Of a stretch of 7,981 nucleotides of DNA, positions 1 to 5,328 are shown piece by piece. The stretch comes from an uncultured Clostridia bacterium (lineage in GTDB: Bacteria; Bacillota; Clostridia; Christensenellales; UBA1242), in the NCBI GenBank assembly GCA_947584775.1, contig CANPWT010000049.1, positions 1-7,981 of the forward strand, read 5' to 3'. Position 1 is the first letter of the stretch; the number at the start of each line of letters is the position of its first letter. The notes under the pieces were generated by a model. That model was not told where the DNA came from, ran no database searches, and saw only the letters and a list, made by a program, of their open reading frames with translations. The position numbers and the translations under genes were made by a program.

Positions 1-74
1 ATGGCAGACGCACAGGACTTAAAATCCTGGGTCCGTAACAGGACGTGTCGGTTCGACCCCGACCACCGGCACCA
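1..74 (+). tRNA. tRNA-Leu(UAA), 3' portion, cut by the window start
   Basis: The window opens inside the D loop of a leucine tRNA. The anticodon stem CAGGA/TCCTG encloses the loop CTTAAAA with anticodon TAA. A long class II variable arm follows (GGTCC/GGAC), as expected for Leu. The T arm is GTCGG-TTCGACC-CCGAC. The 3' acceptor strand CACCGGC, discriminator A and an encoded CCA end at 74. The 5' acceptor strand and the start of the D arm lie outside the window. The D-loop/D-stem remnant (TGGCAGACGC) fits the common bacterial tRNA-Leu form. Confidence 0.95.
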
Positions 75-99
75 AATCACCTTTATGGGTGATTTTTTT
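75..99 (+). terminator. Rho-independent terminator of tRNA-Leu
   Basis: AATCACC (75-81) pairs with GGTGATT (88-94), followed by a T run to 99. It starts directly after the CCA end of the tRNA, so it terminates the tRNA-Leu transcript. Confidence 0.9.
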
Positions 100-112
100 A
101 ATTCAATGCCTA

Positions 113-141
113 TTGACAATTTTCGCGGTTTGATATATAAT
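113..141 (+). promoter_or_regulatory. Consensus sigma-A promoter, probably giving a leaderless mRNA
   Basis: TTGACA (113-118), a 17-bp spacer and TATAAT (136-141) match the vegetative consensus exactly. Six bases (AGATTT) separate the -10 box from an ATG at 148, so initiation is expected at or within a base or two of that ATG. No Shine-Dalgarno sequence can fit. Confidence 0.85.
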
Positions 142-147
142 AGATTT

Positions 148-816
148 ATGATAAAAACAGTTTTAGATATTTGGGCAATTCAAAATTATCCAGAAGAATT
201 ATACACTGCTTTGAAGAACATCACGCACGATGTTTTAATTTTTAAAAATCTTATATGCAAATTCATAGTTGGGGATAAAAAGATTGAAACAACTCAATTT
301 GACAATATTATTTATAGTGAAGGGAGCGACACACTTATTCTTCTCCAACGCGATGGAAAAGCTAAAATTGAAGATGCTGAGCGTTATCTTCAAGAAAAGA
401 ATATAATGTATAATGTGGTGGAATTTATAGATGTTAAACCACACGAGAAGCCAAGAAAGGCAAAAGAATTTTGGTTTGCTCGCGAACAATATGTGCTTGA
501 AGACGCAATCGAGGATTCTAAAAAGAAACAACTAACTCATTGCTCCTACTACCCAGAAATTAAAAGCAAAATGATTTTAAAATATCCCACTTTTTCCGCT
601 TATAAAGATGTGCTTGTTGACAAACCTAACTATATTTCAAATGAACCAATGATGAAAATTGCTTTCAAAGGCGTGATTGAATTTGACGATAAATTGATTT
701 TGCCAACAGTTGGAAAAAATAGAATAAATTTGCATAGCGATGACATTTTGAACGCTTTAAACAATTATGGCATTAAAACAGAAATTAAAAATAGTGTTGA
801 GCAAATTTCTTTTTAA
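148..816 (+). CDS. Unrecognised 222-aa protein, apparently leaderless
   Basis: The open frame extends upstream to base 1, but that part is tRNA-Leu, its terminator and a promoter. The start is therefore placed at ATG 148, giving a protein beginning MIKTVLDIW. I do not recognise a family. The protein looks soluble: no signal peptide or membrane segment is evident, charged and aromatic residues are spread throughout, and the middle is Lys/Glu-rich (about residues 95-130). There is no metal-binding cysteine cluster, P-loop or helix-turn-helix that I can identify. The gene is AT-rich, stands alone between two tRNA genes, and has its own promoter. Genes lodged beside a tRNA are often acquired, but no integrase or attachment repeat is visible here. 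An internal TTG start is possible but lacks an SD. That it is coding rests on 222 uninterrupted codons behind a perfect promoter. Confidence 0.7.
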   Translation: MIKTVLDIWAIQNYPEELYTALKNITHDVLIFKNLICKFIVGDKKIETTQFDNIIYSEGSDTLILLQRDGKAKIEDAERYLQEKNIMYNVVEFIDVKPHEKPRKAKEFWFAREQYVLEDAIEDSKKKQLTHCSYYPEIKSKMILKYPTFSAYKDVLVDKPNYISNEPMMKIAFKGVIEFDDKLILPTVGKNRINLHSDDILNALNNYGIKTEIKNSVEQISF

Positions 817-819
817 AAA

Positions 820-840
820 TTTTTTAAATCTTTTAAAAAA
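820..840 (+). terminator. Weak AT-only hairpin after the 222-aa gene
   Basis: TTTTTTAAA (820-828) and TTTAAAAAA (832-840) form a 9-bp stem made only of A-T pairs, four bases after the stop codon. There is no clean T run after it, and the tRNA-Val promoter begins at 844, so termination here may be leaky. Confidence 0.35.
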
Positions 841-843
841 TTC

Positions 844-872
844 TTGACAATAGTGAATGATTGTGGTATATT
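844..872 (+). promoter_or_regulatory. Sigma-A promoter of tRNA-Val
   Basis: TTGACA (844-849), 17-bp spacer, TATATT (867-872). Transcription would start near 879, about 11 bases before the mature tRNA 5' end. Confidence 0.8.
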
Positions 873-889
873 TATATTGCAATCTTTAC

Positions 890-965
890 GGGAGATTAGC
901 GCAGTTGGTAGAGTACCTGCCTTACAAGCAGAGGGTCATAGGTTCGAGTCCTATATCTCCCACCA
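890..965 (+). tRNA. tRNA-Val(UAC)
   Basis: Cloverleaf of 76 bases including CCA. The acceptor GGGAGAT (890-896) pairs with ATCTCCC. The anticodon loop CTTACAA carries anticodon TAC. The T arm is ATAGG-TTCGAGT-CCTAT, the discriminator is A, and CCA is encoded. Two spots are irregular. The D stem GCGC/GAGT contains one G-A mismatch and one G-T wobble. The first anticodon-stem pair (position 27-43) is C-A instead of a Watson-Crick pair. The rest is canonical, so the gene is probably functional. No good terminator follows: the nearest candidate, an AT-only inverted repeat at 971-993, has no T run behind it. Confidence 0.93.
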
Positions 966-1080
966 CTTGCTTATAAATTTTATTTTTTTATAAAGTAAAC
1001 ATGAAAAAATAACATATAATAAAGCAAGATGCTTAAATTTCAACATCCGCCCATAAACATTTGCAATTAAGTATTGCGAT

Positions 1081-1234
1081 ATGTCATTCCGACTAAGCGA
1101 AGCGCATGGAGTGAATCTCAAATAGAAAAACTAACGAATACTCGAGGCTAAAATTCGCAAATTAATTAGCAAATAAACTCGGTCTATGACACGAGATACA
1201 CTCGACTCGGTTATCACCTCGCTCGGTATGACAT
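1081..1234. mobile_element. MITE-like palindromic element, 154 bp
   Basis: The ends are inverted repeats: ATGTCATTCCGA at 1081-1092 and TCGGTATGACAT at 1223-1234 (one mismatch in 12). Inside them is a second inverted pair, GAGTGAATCTC (1109-1119) and GAGATACACTC (1193-1203), also with one mismatch. Between them lies AT-rich DNA with no ORF. The left 39 bases recur almost unchanged, reverse-complemented, at 7257-7296, so the sequence is dispersed. No transposase is present, so a non-autonomous element is inferred. No target-site duplication is clear. The preceding bases 966-1080 hold nothing I can identify. Confidence 0.65.
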
Positions 1235-1238
1235 TGTA

Positions 1239-1915
1239 GGGCTCCCACAAGAATTTACTTCGAAGTGGGGAAAAGGAGCAAACAAGCAACAACCGAAATT
1301 TGCGAACACTTGGAGCAAATAAGCAAGAATGCAGTTATAAAAGTTTCAATAACAACCTTACAGGAAAAGGAGTTATGAGGGAAAACCTTGGTTTGTCCCC
1401 TCATAGAAAGTAAGGGCTCCCACAAGAATTTACTTCGAAGTGGGAAAAAGGAGCAAACAAGCAACAAACGAAATTTGCGAATACTTGGAGCAAATAAGCA
1501 AGAATGCAGTTATAAAAGTTTCAATAACAACCTTACAGGAAAAGGAGTTATGAGGGAAAACCTTGGTTTGTCCCCTCATAGAAAGTAAGGGCTCCCACAA
1601 GAATTTACTTCGAAGTGGGAAAAAGGAGCAAACAAGCAACAAACGAAATTTGCGAATACTTGGAGCAAATGAGAAAAAGCGCAGTTAAAATTTGTCCTTT
1701 TGGAGAAGGAGTAATGAGGGAGAACCATAGGTGCGCCCTCATATAAGGAGTAAACAAATGAAAGCGTAATTTGCGAAAACTTGGAGCAAATAAGCAAGAA
1801 TGCAGTTAAAATCACAGGGCTCCCACAAGAATTTACTTCGAAGTGGGAAAAAGGAGCAAACAAGTAACAACCGAAATTTGCGAATGCTTGGAGCAAATGA
1901 GAAAAAGCGCAGTTT
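1239..1915. repeat. Array of 175-bp tandem repeats with hairpin modules
   Basis: A module beginning GGGCTCCCACAAGAATTTAC starts at 1239, 1414, 1589 and 1817. The first two periods are exactly 175 bp and almost identical. The third copy diverges after about 100 bases and is extended to 228 bp. The fourth stops at about 1915. Each module contains CCCAC...ACTTCGAAGT...GGG (an inverted repeat with a 10-bp perfect palindrome at its tip), the motif TTTGCGAA-N2-CTTGGAGCAAAT (also present alone near 1769), and in the first three copies an ATGAGGG/CCCTCAT hairpin. 175 is not a multiple of three and no reading frame persists across units, so the short ORFs inside are incidental. The array fills the space between the MITE-like element and tRNA-Gly. 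Confidence 0.9.
1374..1742. repeat. Three copies of the ATGAGGG/CCCTCAT hairpin module
   Basis: Copies lie at 1374-1405, 1549-1580 and 1714-1742. The arms ATGAGGG and CCCTCAT enclose an inner ACC/GGT pair of arms with a loop of 2-3 bases. A conserved purine-rich lead (GGAAAAGGAGT or GGAGAAGGAGT) sits just before each left arm. The same module occurs again at 7300-7520. Confidence 0.85.
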
Positions 1916-1924
1916 GCGACGTGT

Positions 1925-1999
1925 GCGGGAGTGGCTTAGAGGTATAGCGTCGCCTTGCCAAGGCGAAGGTCGCGGGTTCGATCCCCGTCTTCCGCTCCA
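1925..1999 (+). tRNA. tRNA-Gly(GCC)
   Basis: Cloverleaf of 75 bases with encoded CCA. The acceptor GCGGGAG (1925-1931) pairs with CTTCCGC (1989-1995). The anticodon stem TCGCC/GGCGA encloses TTGCCAA with anticodon GCC. The T arm is GCGGG-TTCGATC-CCCGT with a weak outermost pair. The discriminator is T. The repeat array ends about 10 bases upstream and I find no sigma-A promoter in the last 120 bases. Transcription must come either from a promoter within the repeats or by read-through from tRNA-Val. Confidence 0.95.
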
Positions 2000-2002
2000 T
2001 AT

Positions 2003-2027
2003 AACCACTATTTATAGTGGTTTTTTT
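2003..2027 (+). terminator. Rho-independent terminator of tRNA-Gly
   Basis: AACCACTA (2003-2010), loop TTTA, TAGTGGTT (2015-2022), then a T run. It follows the tRNA CCA end by three bases. Confidence 0.93.
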
Positions 2028-2092
2028 ATTGCTTTGTTTTAAATAAATTTTAATTTTTTATTTACTAAAATCATGTTGCATACAAAGGCAAC

Positions 2093-2125
2093 AAAAAAAT
2101 CTAATCCAATAGGGTTAGATTTTTT
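2093..2125 (-). terminator. Bidirectional terminator after the zinc-ribbon gene
   Basis: TCTAATCC (2100-2107), loop AATA and GGGTTAGA (2112-2119) form an 8-bp stem with one wobble. It is flanked by an A run (2093-2099) and a T run (2120-2125), so it can work on both strands. It lies about 30 bases after the stop codon of the minus-strand gene. Confidence 0.85.
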
Positions 2126-2155
2126 GTTTAAGTTTAGATTTGTTTTTAGATAATA

Positions 2156-2479
2156 TTAATCTTTAAAATAACCTATATTTGAGCTTTTGTTTGGGTCGAA
2201 AGAAAAGTTACAAATTGAAGCAACCAACGGATAAATACCAAAGGTTAACATAGTTAAGAAAAAGTACGCGCAAGTTCTTGATTTCCAACCATCAGGTTTT
2301 AAACCGGTATGATTTATAATAAAACTGCCTAAAAAGCCTAAAAAGAAAGTAAGTAAAAACCTTGATAGATTGTTGCCATCATTAGCAGTTTTAGGCGGAT
2401 TTTTTATTCTGCAACCACAATTAACACAAATTTCTGCATCCTCATGAACTTCTTTACCACATTTAGGACAAAATGCCAT
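2156..2479 (-). CDS. Zinc-ribbon, two-helix (TM2-like) membrane protein, 107 aa
   Basis: The N-terminus is a zinc ribbon with CPKC at residues 4-7 and CVNC at 18-21 (a C23 follows), the short form common at the start of small Bacillota membrane proteins. A basic, polar linker (24-38) leads to two hydrophobic segments at about 40-55 (rich in F, L and G) and 70-90. The GFLGSF and GDxxR-like spacing is reminiscent of TM2-domain proteins, but the canonical TM2 motif is not fully present. Expected location is the cytoplasmic membrane with the zinc ribbon in the cytosol. Role is unknown. AGGAG lies 10 bases before the ATG at 2479. An upstream ATG seven bases earlier is out of frame, which supports this start. 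It is monocistronic, with its own promoter and terminator. Confidence 0.85.
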   Translation of the reverse strand: MAFCPKCGKEVHEDAEICVNCGCRIKNPPKTANDGNNLSRFLLTFFLGFLGSFIINHTGLKPDGWKSRTCAYFFLTMLTFGIYPLVASICNFSFDPNKSSNIGYFKD

Positions 2480-2511
2480 AGTACATAAACTCCTTTTCTT
2501 ATGTTTTAATT

Positions 2512-2541
2512 ATTATATATCTTTTTTAGTATACAAGTCAA
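2512..2541 (-). promoter_or_regulatory. Sigma-A promoter of the zinc-ribbon membrane protein
   Basis: On the minus strand: TTGACT (2541-2536), an 18-bp spacer, TATAAT (2517-2512). It sits about 30 bases upstream of the start codon. Confidence 0.8.
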
Positions 2542-2609
2542 TAGATTTAAAGCGGAATTTTTATTTATTACAAAAAATGTTAAAAAGATACATATACTAA
2601 GAAAAGACA

Positions 2610-2631
2610 AAACAAATTTGTTTAAGCGCTT
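2610..2631. other. Two adjacent perfect palindromes
   Basis: AAACAAATTTGTTT (2610-2623) is directly followed by AAGCGCTT (2624-2631). They lie about 70 bases upstream of the zinc-ribbon gene's -35 box and downstream of the next gene's terminator. They could be an operator, but AT-rich DNA makes such palindromes likely by chance. Confidence 0.3.
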
Positions 2632-2656
2632 GAATTATAAAAAAATTATATAAAAG

Positions 2657-2686
2657 AAAAAAAGGGCGATGTTGCCCTATTTTTTT
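2657..2686 (-). terminator. Terminator of the small Cys-rich gene
   Basis: AGGGC (2663-2667) and GCCCT (2674-2678) form the stem with a 6-base loop, flanked by A and T runs on both sides. On the minus strand it begins one to two bases after the stop codon at 2688. Confidence 0.88.
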
Positions 2687-2687
2687 G

Positions 2688-2888
2688 TTATTTTGCGCAT
2701 TTGCAGTTATCAGATACTGTTTTTGTGCTGGACCTGCCAGAACAAGCCTTTTCAGCCGAACTAGATCTGCCTGAACAAGCCTTTACGCTTTTAGCAGATT
2801 TGCCACTGCAAGATTTTGCGTCCGAACATGAATCTTTTTCATTAGGTGTGGTGCTTACTGCTTTTTCTTTTTTCTTTCTACCAAACAT
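2688..2888 (-). CDS. Small Cys/Ser/Lys-rich protein with an 11-residue repeat, 66 aa
   Basis: A basic start (MFGRKKKEK) is followed by three copies of (S/A)CSG(K/R)S at residues 26-31, 37-42 and 48-53, spaced exactly 11 residues apart, and a CKC near the C-terminus. The six cysteines are at 21, 27, 38, 49, 62 and 64. The repeat is also visible in the DNA as a 33-bp period. There is no signal peptide or membrane segment. AAAGGAGT ends seven bases before the ATG, and the gene has its own terminator, so it is very likely expressed. A weak promoter candidate is TTAATA-17-CATAAT at 2951-2923. I do not recognise the family. Metal binding, or a precursor for cysteine modification, are both conceivable. 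Six cysteines within 44 residues recalls SCIFF/ranthipeptide precursors, but no radical SAM maturase is in the window and the spacing is not typical. Confidence 0.75.
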   Translation of the reverse strand: MFGRKKKEKAVSTTPNEKDSCSDAKSCSGKSAKSVKACSGRSSSAEKACSGRSSTKTVSDNCKCAK

Positions 2889-2949
2889 TTTACACTCCTT
2901 TTATGTAGTTTTCTACACTGTTATTATGTGCAAAATTGTGTTAAATATT

Positions 2950-2974
2950 AAAAAAACGGACAAATTTGCCCGTT
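2950..2974 (-). terminator. Terminator of the Asp23/DAK2-kinase operon
   Basis: On the minus strand, AACGGGCAAA and TTTGTCCGTT form an inverted repeat (one G-U) followed by a run of T (2956-2950). It begins 13 bases after the kinase stop codon and separates the operon from the Cys-rich gene. Confidence 0.82.
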
Positions 2975-2986
2975 TTGTTTGGTTAA

Positions 2987-4621
2987 TTATTCAACTGAAA
3001 TTATGTAGTAATAAACCGGTTGGCCACCAAATACCATTGAAATGTCTAGTTCTGGGAAGCGCTCCTCTAGTCTGGATTGTAAAATTGAAGAATCCTCCTC
3101 AGTTACCCCATCGCCATAGAATAAGGTTATATTGCTTGAATCCACTGAAATTAATTTTTCTATTAAATTTATGGTTGTGTCGGCCACATTTTTGCCTGTT
3201 GTTAGCACAGAATGCTCGTCCAGACCCATGATATCGCCAACTTTTACATTAATTCCGTCCACATTAGTTGTTCTAACCGCATAAGTAACCGAGCCTGACC
3301 TTACTGACGAAATTGCATCCTGCATATTTGCCTTATTTTCTTCAACTGAGCAAGAAGAATCGAAAGCAAGCACTGCACTGACGCCTTCTGGCACGCTTTT
3401 TGTTGGAATTACAACTAAATTTTTATTAGTAATGTCATTTGCTTGTTGGGCAGACATAATAATATTTTTATTGTTAGGGAAAACAAAGATTGTTTTTGCG
3501 TTAACTTTGTCCGCTGCTGTTGCAATATCGTTGGCGCTTGGGTTCATGGTTTGTCCGCCGCTGATTATATAATCCACATCAATATCTTTAAACACGCTGT
3601 TTAACCCGTCCCCCGCGCAAACTGCAATCATGCCATATTCTTTGGCAGGTTCTTTTTCCTGCTTTTTCCTTAATTGACGGTTTTGTTCAAGCATGTTTTC
3701 TATTTTAACGCCGTTTAACTCGCCAAGTTGCAAAGCATAACCTAATGCCCTATCAGGCTCATTGGTGTGAACGTGCACTTTAATTAATTGCAAATCACCA
3801 ATGCAAAGAACGCAATCGCCAATTTCTAGCAATCTTGAACGAAGGGTGTTAATATCTGCATCGGTTGTTTTTTCATAGATGTTTATTACAAAGAATTCTG
3901 TGCAATAGGCATATTTAATGTCCGCAAGGGATTCGTAATTAATATGTAAATCCTCACTTGTAACATCCTTTTCAACGTTATCAACGAATTCCACACCTGC
4001 CATTTCGCCTGTTAATGCCTTATAGAACCCGCTAAAAGCGAACATTAAGCCACGTCCACCGGCATCCACCACCCCTGCCTTTTTAAGGACAGGAAGCATG
4101 TCCGGCGTCATTTGCAAAGTGGTTTCGCCGTGAGAGAGGATTTCCGTAAAATACTCCTCGAAAGACTTTGCAGATTTACCCGCTTGTTTTGCTTTTTCTG
4201 CCATTGCTTTTATTATTGTTAATATTGTGCCCTCTTTAGGTACAGTTACTGCCTTATATGCCATATCTGCGCCTGCTTGGATGGCTTTTGTAAAGTCCTT
4301 AATAGCGATAGTGGAATTGCAAGTCATTAAAACAGAGCAAATGCCTTTAACAATTTGCGAAGTTATAACGCCACTGTTACCCCTTGCGCCCTTTAAAGCA
4401 CCGCGGTTAAATGACATACAAATAGATTCTATTGTGTTAGAATCGCTATTGTTCATTTCCGCAACAGCGCTTTTTAATGTTAAACTCATGTTTGTGCCCG
4501 TATCGCCGTCCGGAACGGGGAATACGTTTAATGCATCAATACCTTTTTTATTTTCTTCCACTAAAGAATATGCGCTTGAAAACATCTTCCTTAACGTAGA
4601 AGCATCTATTGTTTTACCCAT
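2987..4621 (-). CDS. fakA: DAK2-domain fatty acid kinase subunit FakA/YloV family, 544 aa
   Basis: Full length for the family (about 550 aa). The N-terminal DhaL/DAK2 domain (about 1-200) has the nucleotide/Mg-binding motif NVFPVPDGDTGTN (32-44, with D38 and D40), GARGNSGVITSQ (78-89) and DAGGRG (186-191). The middle domain (about 235-320) begins YCTEFFV and contains HVHTNEP (283-289). The C-terminal domain (about 328-544) contains SGGQTMNPS (354-362) and ends GGQPVYYYIISVE. In this family FakA phosphorylates fatty acids presented by a FakB carrier protein, to feed phospholipid synthesis. No FakB gene is in the window. The start at 4621 uses an AGGAG that overlaps the stop of the upstream gene; its spacing of 13 bases is long. 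It is co-transcribed with the Asp23-family gene, an arrangement known as yloU-yloV in Bacillus. The exact kinase substrate is inferred from the family. Confidence 0.93.
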   Translation of the reverse strand: MGKTIDASTLRKMFSSAYSLVEENKKGIDALNVFPVPDGDTGTNMSLTLKSAVAEMNNSDSNTIESICMSFNRGALKGARGNSGVITSQIVKGICSVLMTCNSTIAIKDFTKAIQAGADMAYKAVTVPKEGTILTIIKAMAEKAKQAGKSAKSFEEYFTEILSHGETTLQMTPDMLPVLKKAGVVDAGGRGLMFAFSGFYKALTGEMAGVEFVDNVEKDVTSEDLHINYESLADIKYAYCTEFFVINIYEKTTDADINTLRSRLLEIGDCVLCIGDLQLIKVHVHTNEPDRALGYALQLGELNGVKIENMLEQNRQLRKKQEKEPAKEYGMIAVCAGDGLNSVFKDIDVDYIISGGQTMNPSANDIATAADKVNAKTIFVFPNNKNIIMSAQQANDITNKNLVVIPTKSVPEGVSAVLAFDSSCSVEENKANMQDAISSVRSGSVTYAVRTTNVDGINVKVGDIMGLDEHSVLTTGKNVADTTINLIEKLISVDSSNITLFYGDGVTEEDSSILQSRLEERFPELDISMVFGGQPVYYYIISVE

Positions 4622-4637
4622 ATTAAATTAATTACTC

Positions 4638-4985
4638 CTATAATCTTACATCTACGATATGGACAATTACATCTTTAACAAGCATACCTGCAAAGCGCTC
4701 TACTGAATATTTTACGCTTTGCCTAATAGACTCGCTAACTGCTGAAGCAGATACGCCGCAATGCCTCATAATTACGTAGACATCTATTTTCATATTATCA
4801 TTGCCGAGAGTGGTTACAACAACACCCTTATGCGCCGTGGTTAATTTGTTGCCTTTGAAAAAACTGCGGGACGACATAAGCCCAACTACACCAACGCACT
4901 CTAAAACGGAAACTGCAGCAACCTTACTGATTGCTTTTTCACTTATTGAAATTTTACCAAATGAGTTGAAAGTGGTTAGTTTCAT
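4638..4985 (-). CDS. yloU: Asp23/Gls24-family protein, YloU-like, 115 aa
   Basis: Typical length and pattern of the alkaline-shock (Asp23/DUF322) family: an N-terminal beta part starting with GKISISEKAISKVAAVSVLECVGVVG (residues 10-35), a beta hairpin (VVVTTLGNDNMKIDVYVIMRHCGV, 55-78), and a C-terminal helix ending in VKDVIVHIVDVRL. The conserved E(V/C)xGVxG-like stretch is visible at 29-35. Cytosolic; Asp23 relatives associate with the membrane and cell-envelope stress, but this branch has no firm biochemical role. GGAGA precedes the ATG at 4985 by about five bases. It is the first gene of a two-gene operon, with 16 bases to the kinase start. The inferred transcript start leaves a leader of only about 10-15 bases. 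Confidence 0.93.
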   Translation of the reverse strand: MKLTTFNSFGKISISEKAISKVAAVSVLECVGVVGLMSSRSFFKGNKLTTAHKGVVVTTLGNDNMKIDVYVIMRHCGVSASAVSESIRQSVKYSVERFAGMLVKDVIVHIVDVRL

Positions 4986-5001
4986 CAGTCTCTCCGATTG
5001 T

Positions 5002-5030
5002 ATTATATAATAATATTATGAATTATGCAA
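5002..5030 (-). promoter_or_regulatory. Sigma-A promoter of the yloU-fakA operon
   Basis: On the minus strand: TTGCAT (5030-5025), 17-bp spacer, TATAAT (5007-5002). The start codon is 16 bases from the -10 box, so the leader is very short, with the SD almost at the 5' end. Confidence 0.75.
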
Positions 5031-5058
5031 ACAATTTTTATCAATTTTTTAAAATTAC

Positions 5059-5087
5059 TTGCAATTTTGTTTTTAGTGTGATATTAT
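5059..5087 (+). promoter_or_regulatory. Sigma-A-type promoter of rpmB
   Basis: TTGCAA (5059-5064), 17-bp spacer, TATTAT (5082-5087). It is divergent from the operon promoter, with about 30 bases between the two -35 boxes. Confidence 0.65.
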
Positions 5088-5093
5088 TGTAAC

Positions 5094-5123
5094 TGTTTTA
5101 GAAAACAATCTCCCTAAAAGGGA
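5094..5123 (+). promoter_or_regulatory. Two small hairpins in the rpmB leader
   Basis: TGTTTT-AG-AAAACA (5094-5107, inverted repeat with a minimal loop) and TCCCT-AAA-AGGGA (5111-5123) lie in the roughly 50-base untranslated leader before the rpmB SD. Ribosomal-protein leaders often carry autoregulatory structures. Nothing in the sequence proves that here. Confidence 0.4.
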
Positions 5124-5145
5124 TTTAATAATAAATGGAGGGAAT

Positions 5146-5328
5146 ATGAAAGTTTGTGAAGTATGCGGAAAAGGCCGCACCGCTGGTAACAATGTTAGCC
5201 ATAGCATGCGCCACACTAAAAGAACTTTTGGCGCTAACATCCAAAAAGTTGATGTGGAACTTAATGGCAAAAAAGGCAAAAAGAACATTTGTGCCGGCTG
5301 CCTAAAAACTATGAAAAAAGAAAAATAA
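5146..5328 (+). CDS. rpmB: 50S ribosomal protein bL28, zinc-binding form
   Basis: 60 aa, the usual size for short Bacillota L28. It starts MKVCEVCGKG and contains the family signature GNNVSHSMRHTKRTF (residues 14-28), which contacts rRNA in the large subunit. Cysteine pairs CEVC (4-7) and CAGC (49-52) form the four-Cys zinc site of the C+ paralogue; Bacteria with two L28 copies usually carry a Cys-free copy for zinc starvation, and none is seen here. GGAGGG precedes the ATG by three to four bases. It is transcribed divergently from the Asp23/kinase operon, a conserved arrangement in Bacillota. Confidence 0.97.
   Translation: MKVCEVCGKGRTAGNNVSHSMRHTKRTFGANIQKVDVELNGKKGKKNICAGCLKTMKKEK

Noticed and set aside
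1..147. Upstream extension of the 222-aa gene's frame to base 1
   Set aside because: These bases are tRNA-Leu, its terminator and a perfect promoter; the frame is open there by chance.
1..816. tRNA-Leu attachment site with an integrated element
   Set aside because: No integrase and no direct repeat of the tRNA 3' end was found downstream in the window.
1081..1234. Complete insertion sequence
   Set aside because: Only 154 bp, no transposase ORF; a non-autonomous element is the most that can be claimed.
1239..1915. CRISPR array
   Set aside because: Repeats are 175 bp and contiguous, with no 25-40 bp repeats alternating with unique spacers and no cas genes.
1255..2042. Several 60-106 codon ORFs on both strands in the repeat array
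   Set aside because: They copy one another because of the repeat, change frame between units, have no consistent start signals, and some run into tRNA-Gly.
2688..2888. SCIFF/ranthipeptide precursor call for the Cys-rich protein
   Set aside because: The Cys count fits, but spacing and sequence do not match what I know of SCIFF, and no radical SAM maturase is nearby.
2701..3231. 176-codon plus-strand ORF
   Set aside because: It is antisense to the Cys-rich gene, the operon terminator and the kinase 3' end; no SD and no recognisable protein.
4227..4631. 134-codon plus-strand ORF
   Set aside because: Antisense shadow of the well-supported DAK2 kinase N-terminal domain.
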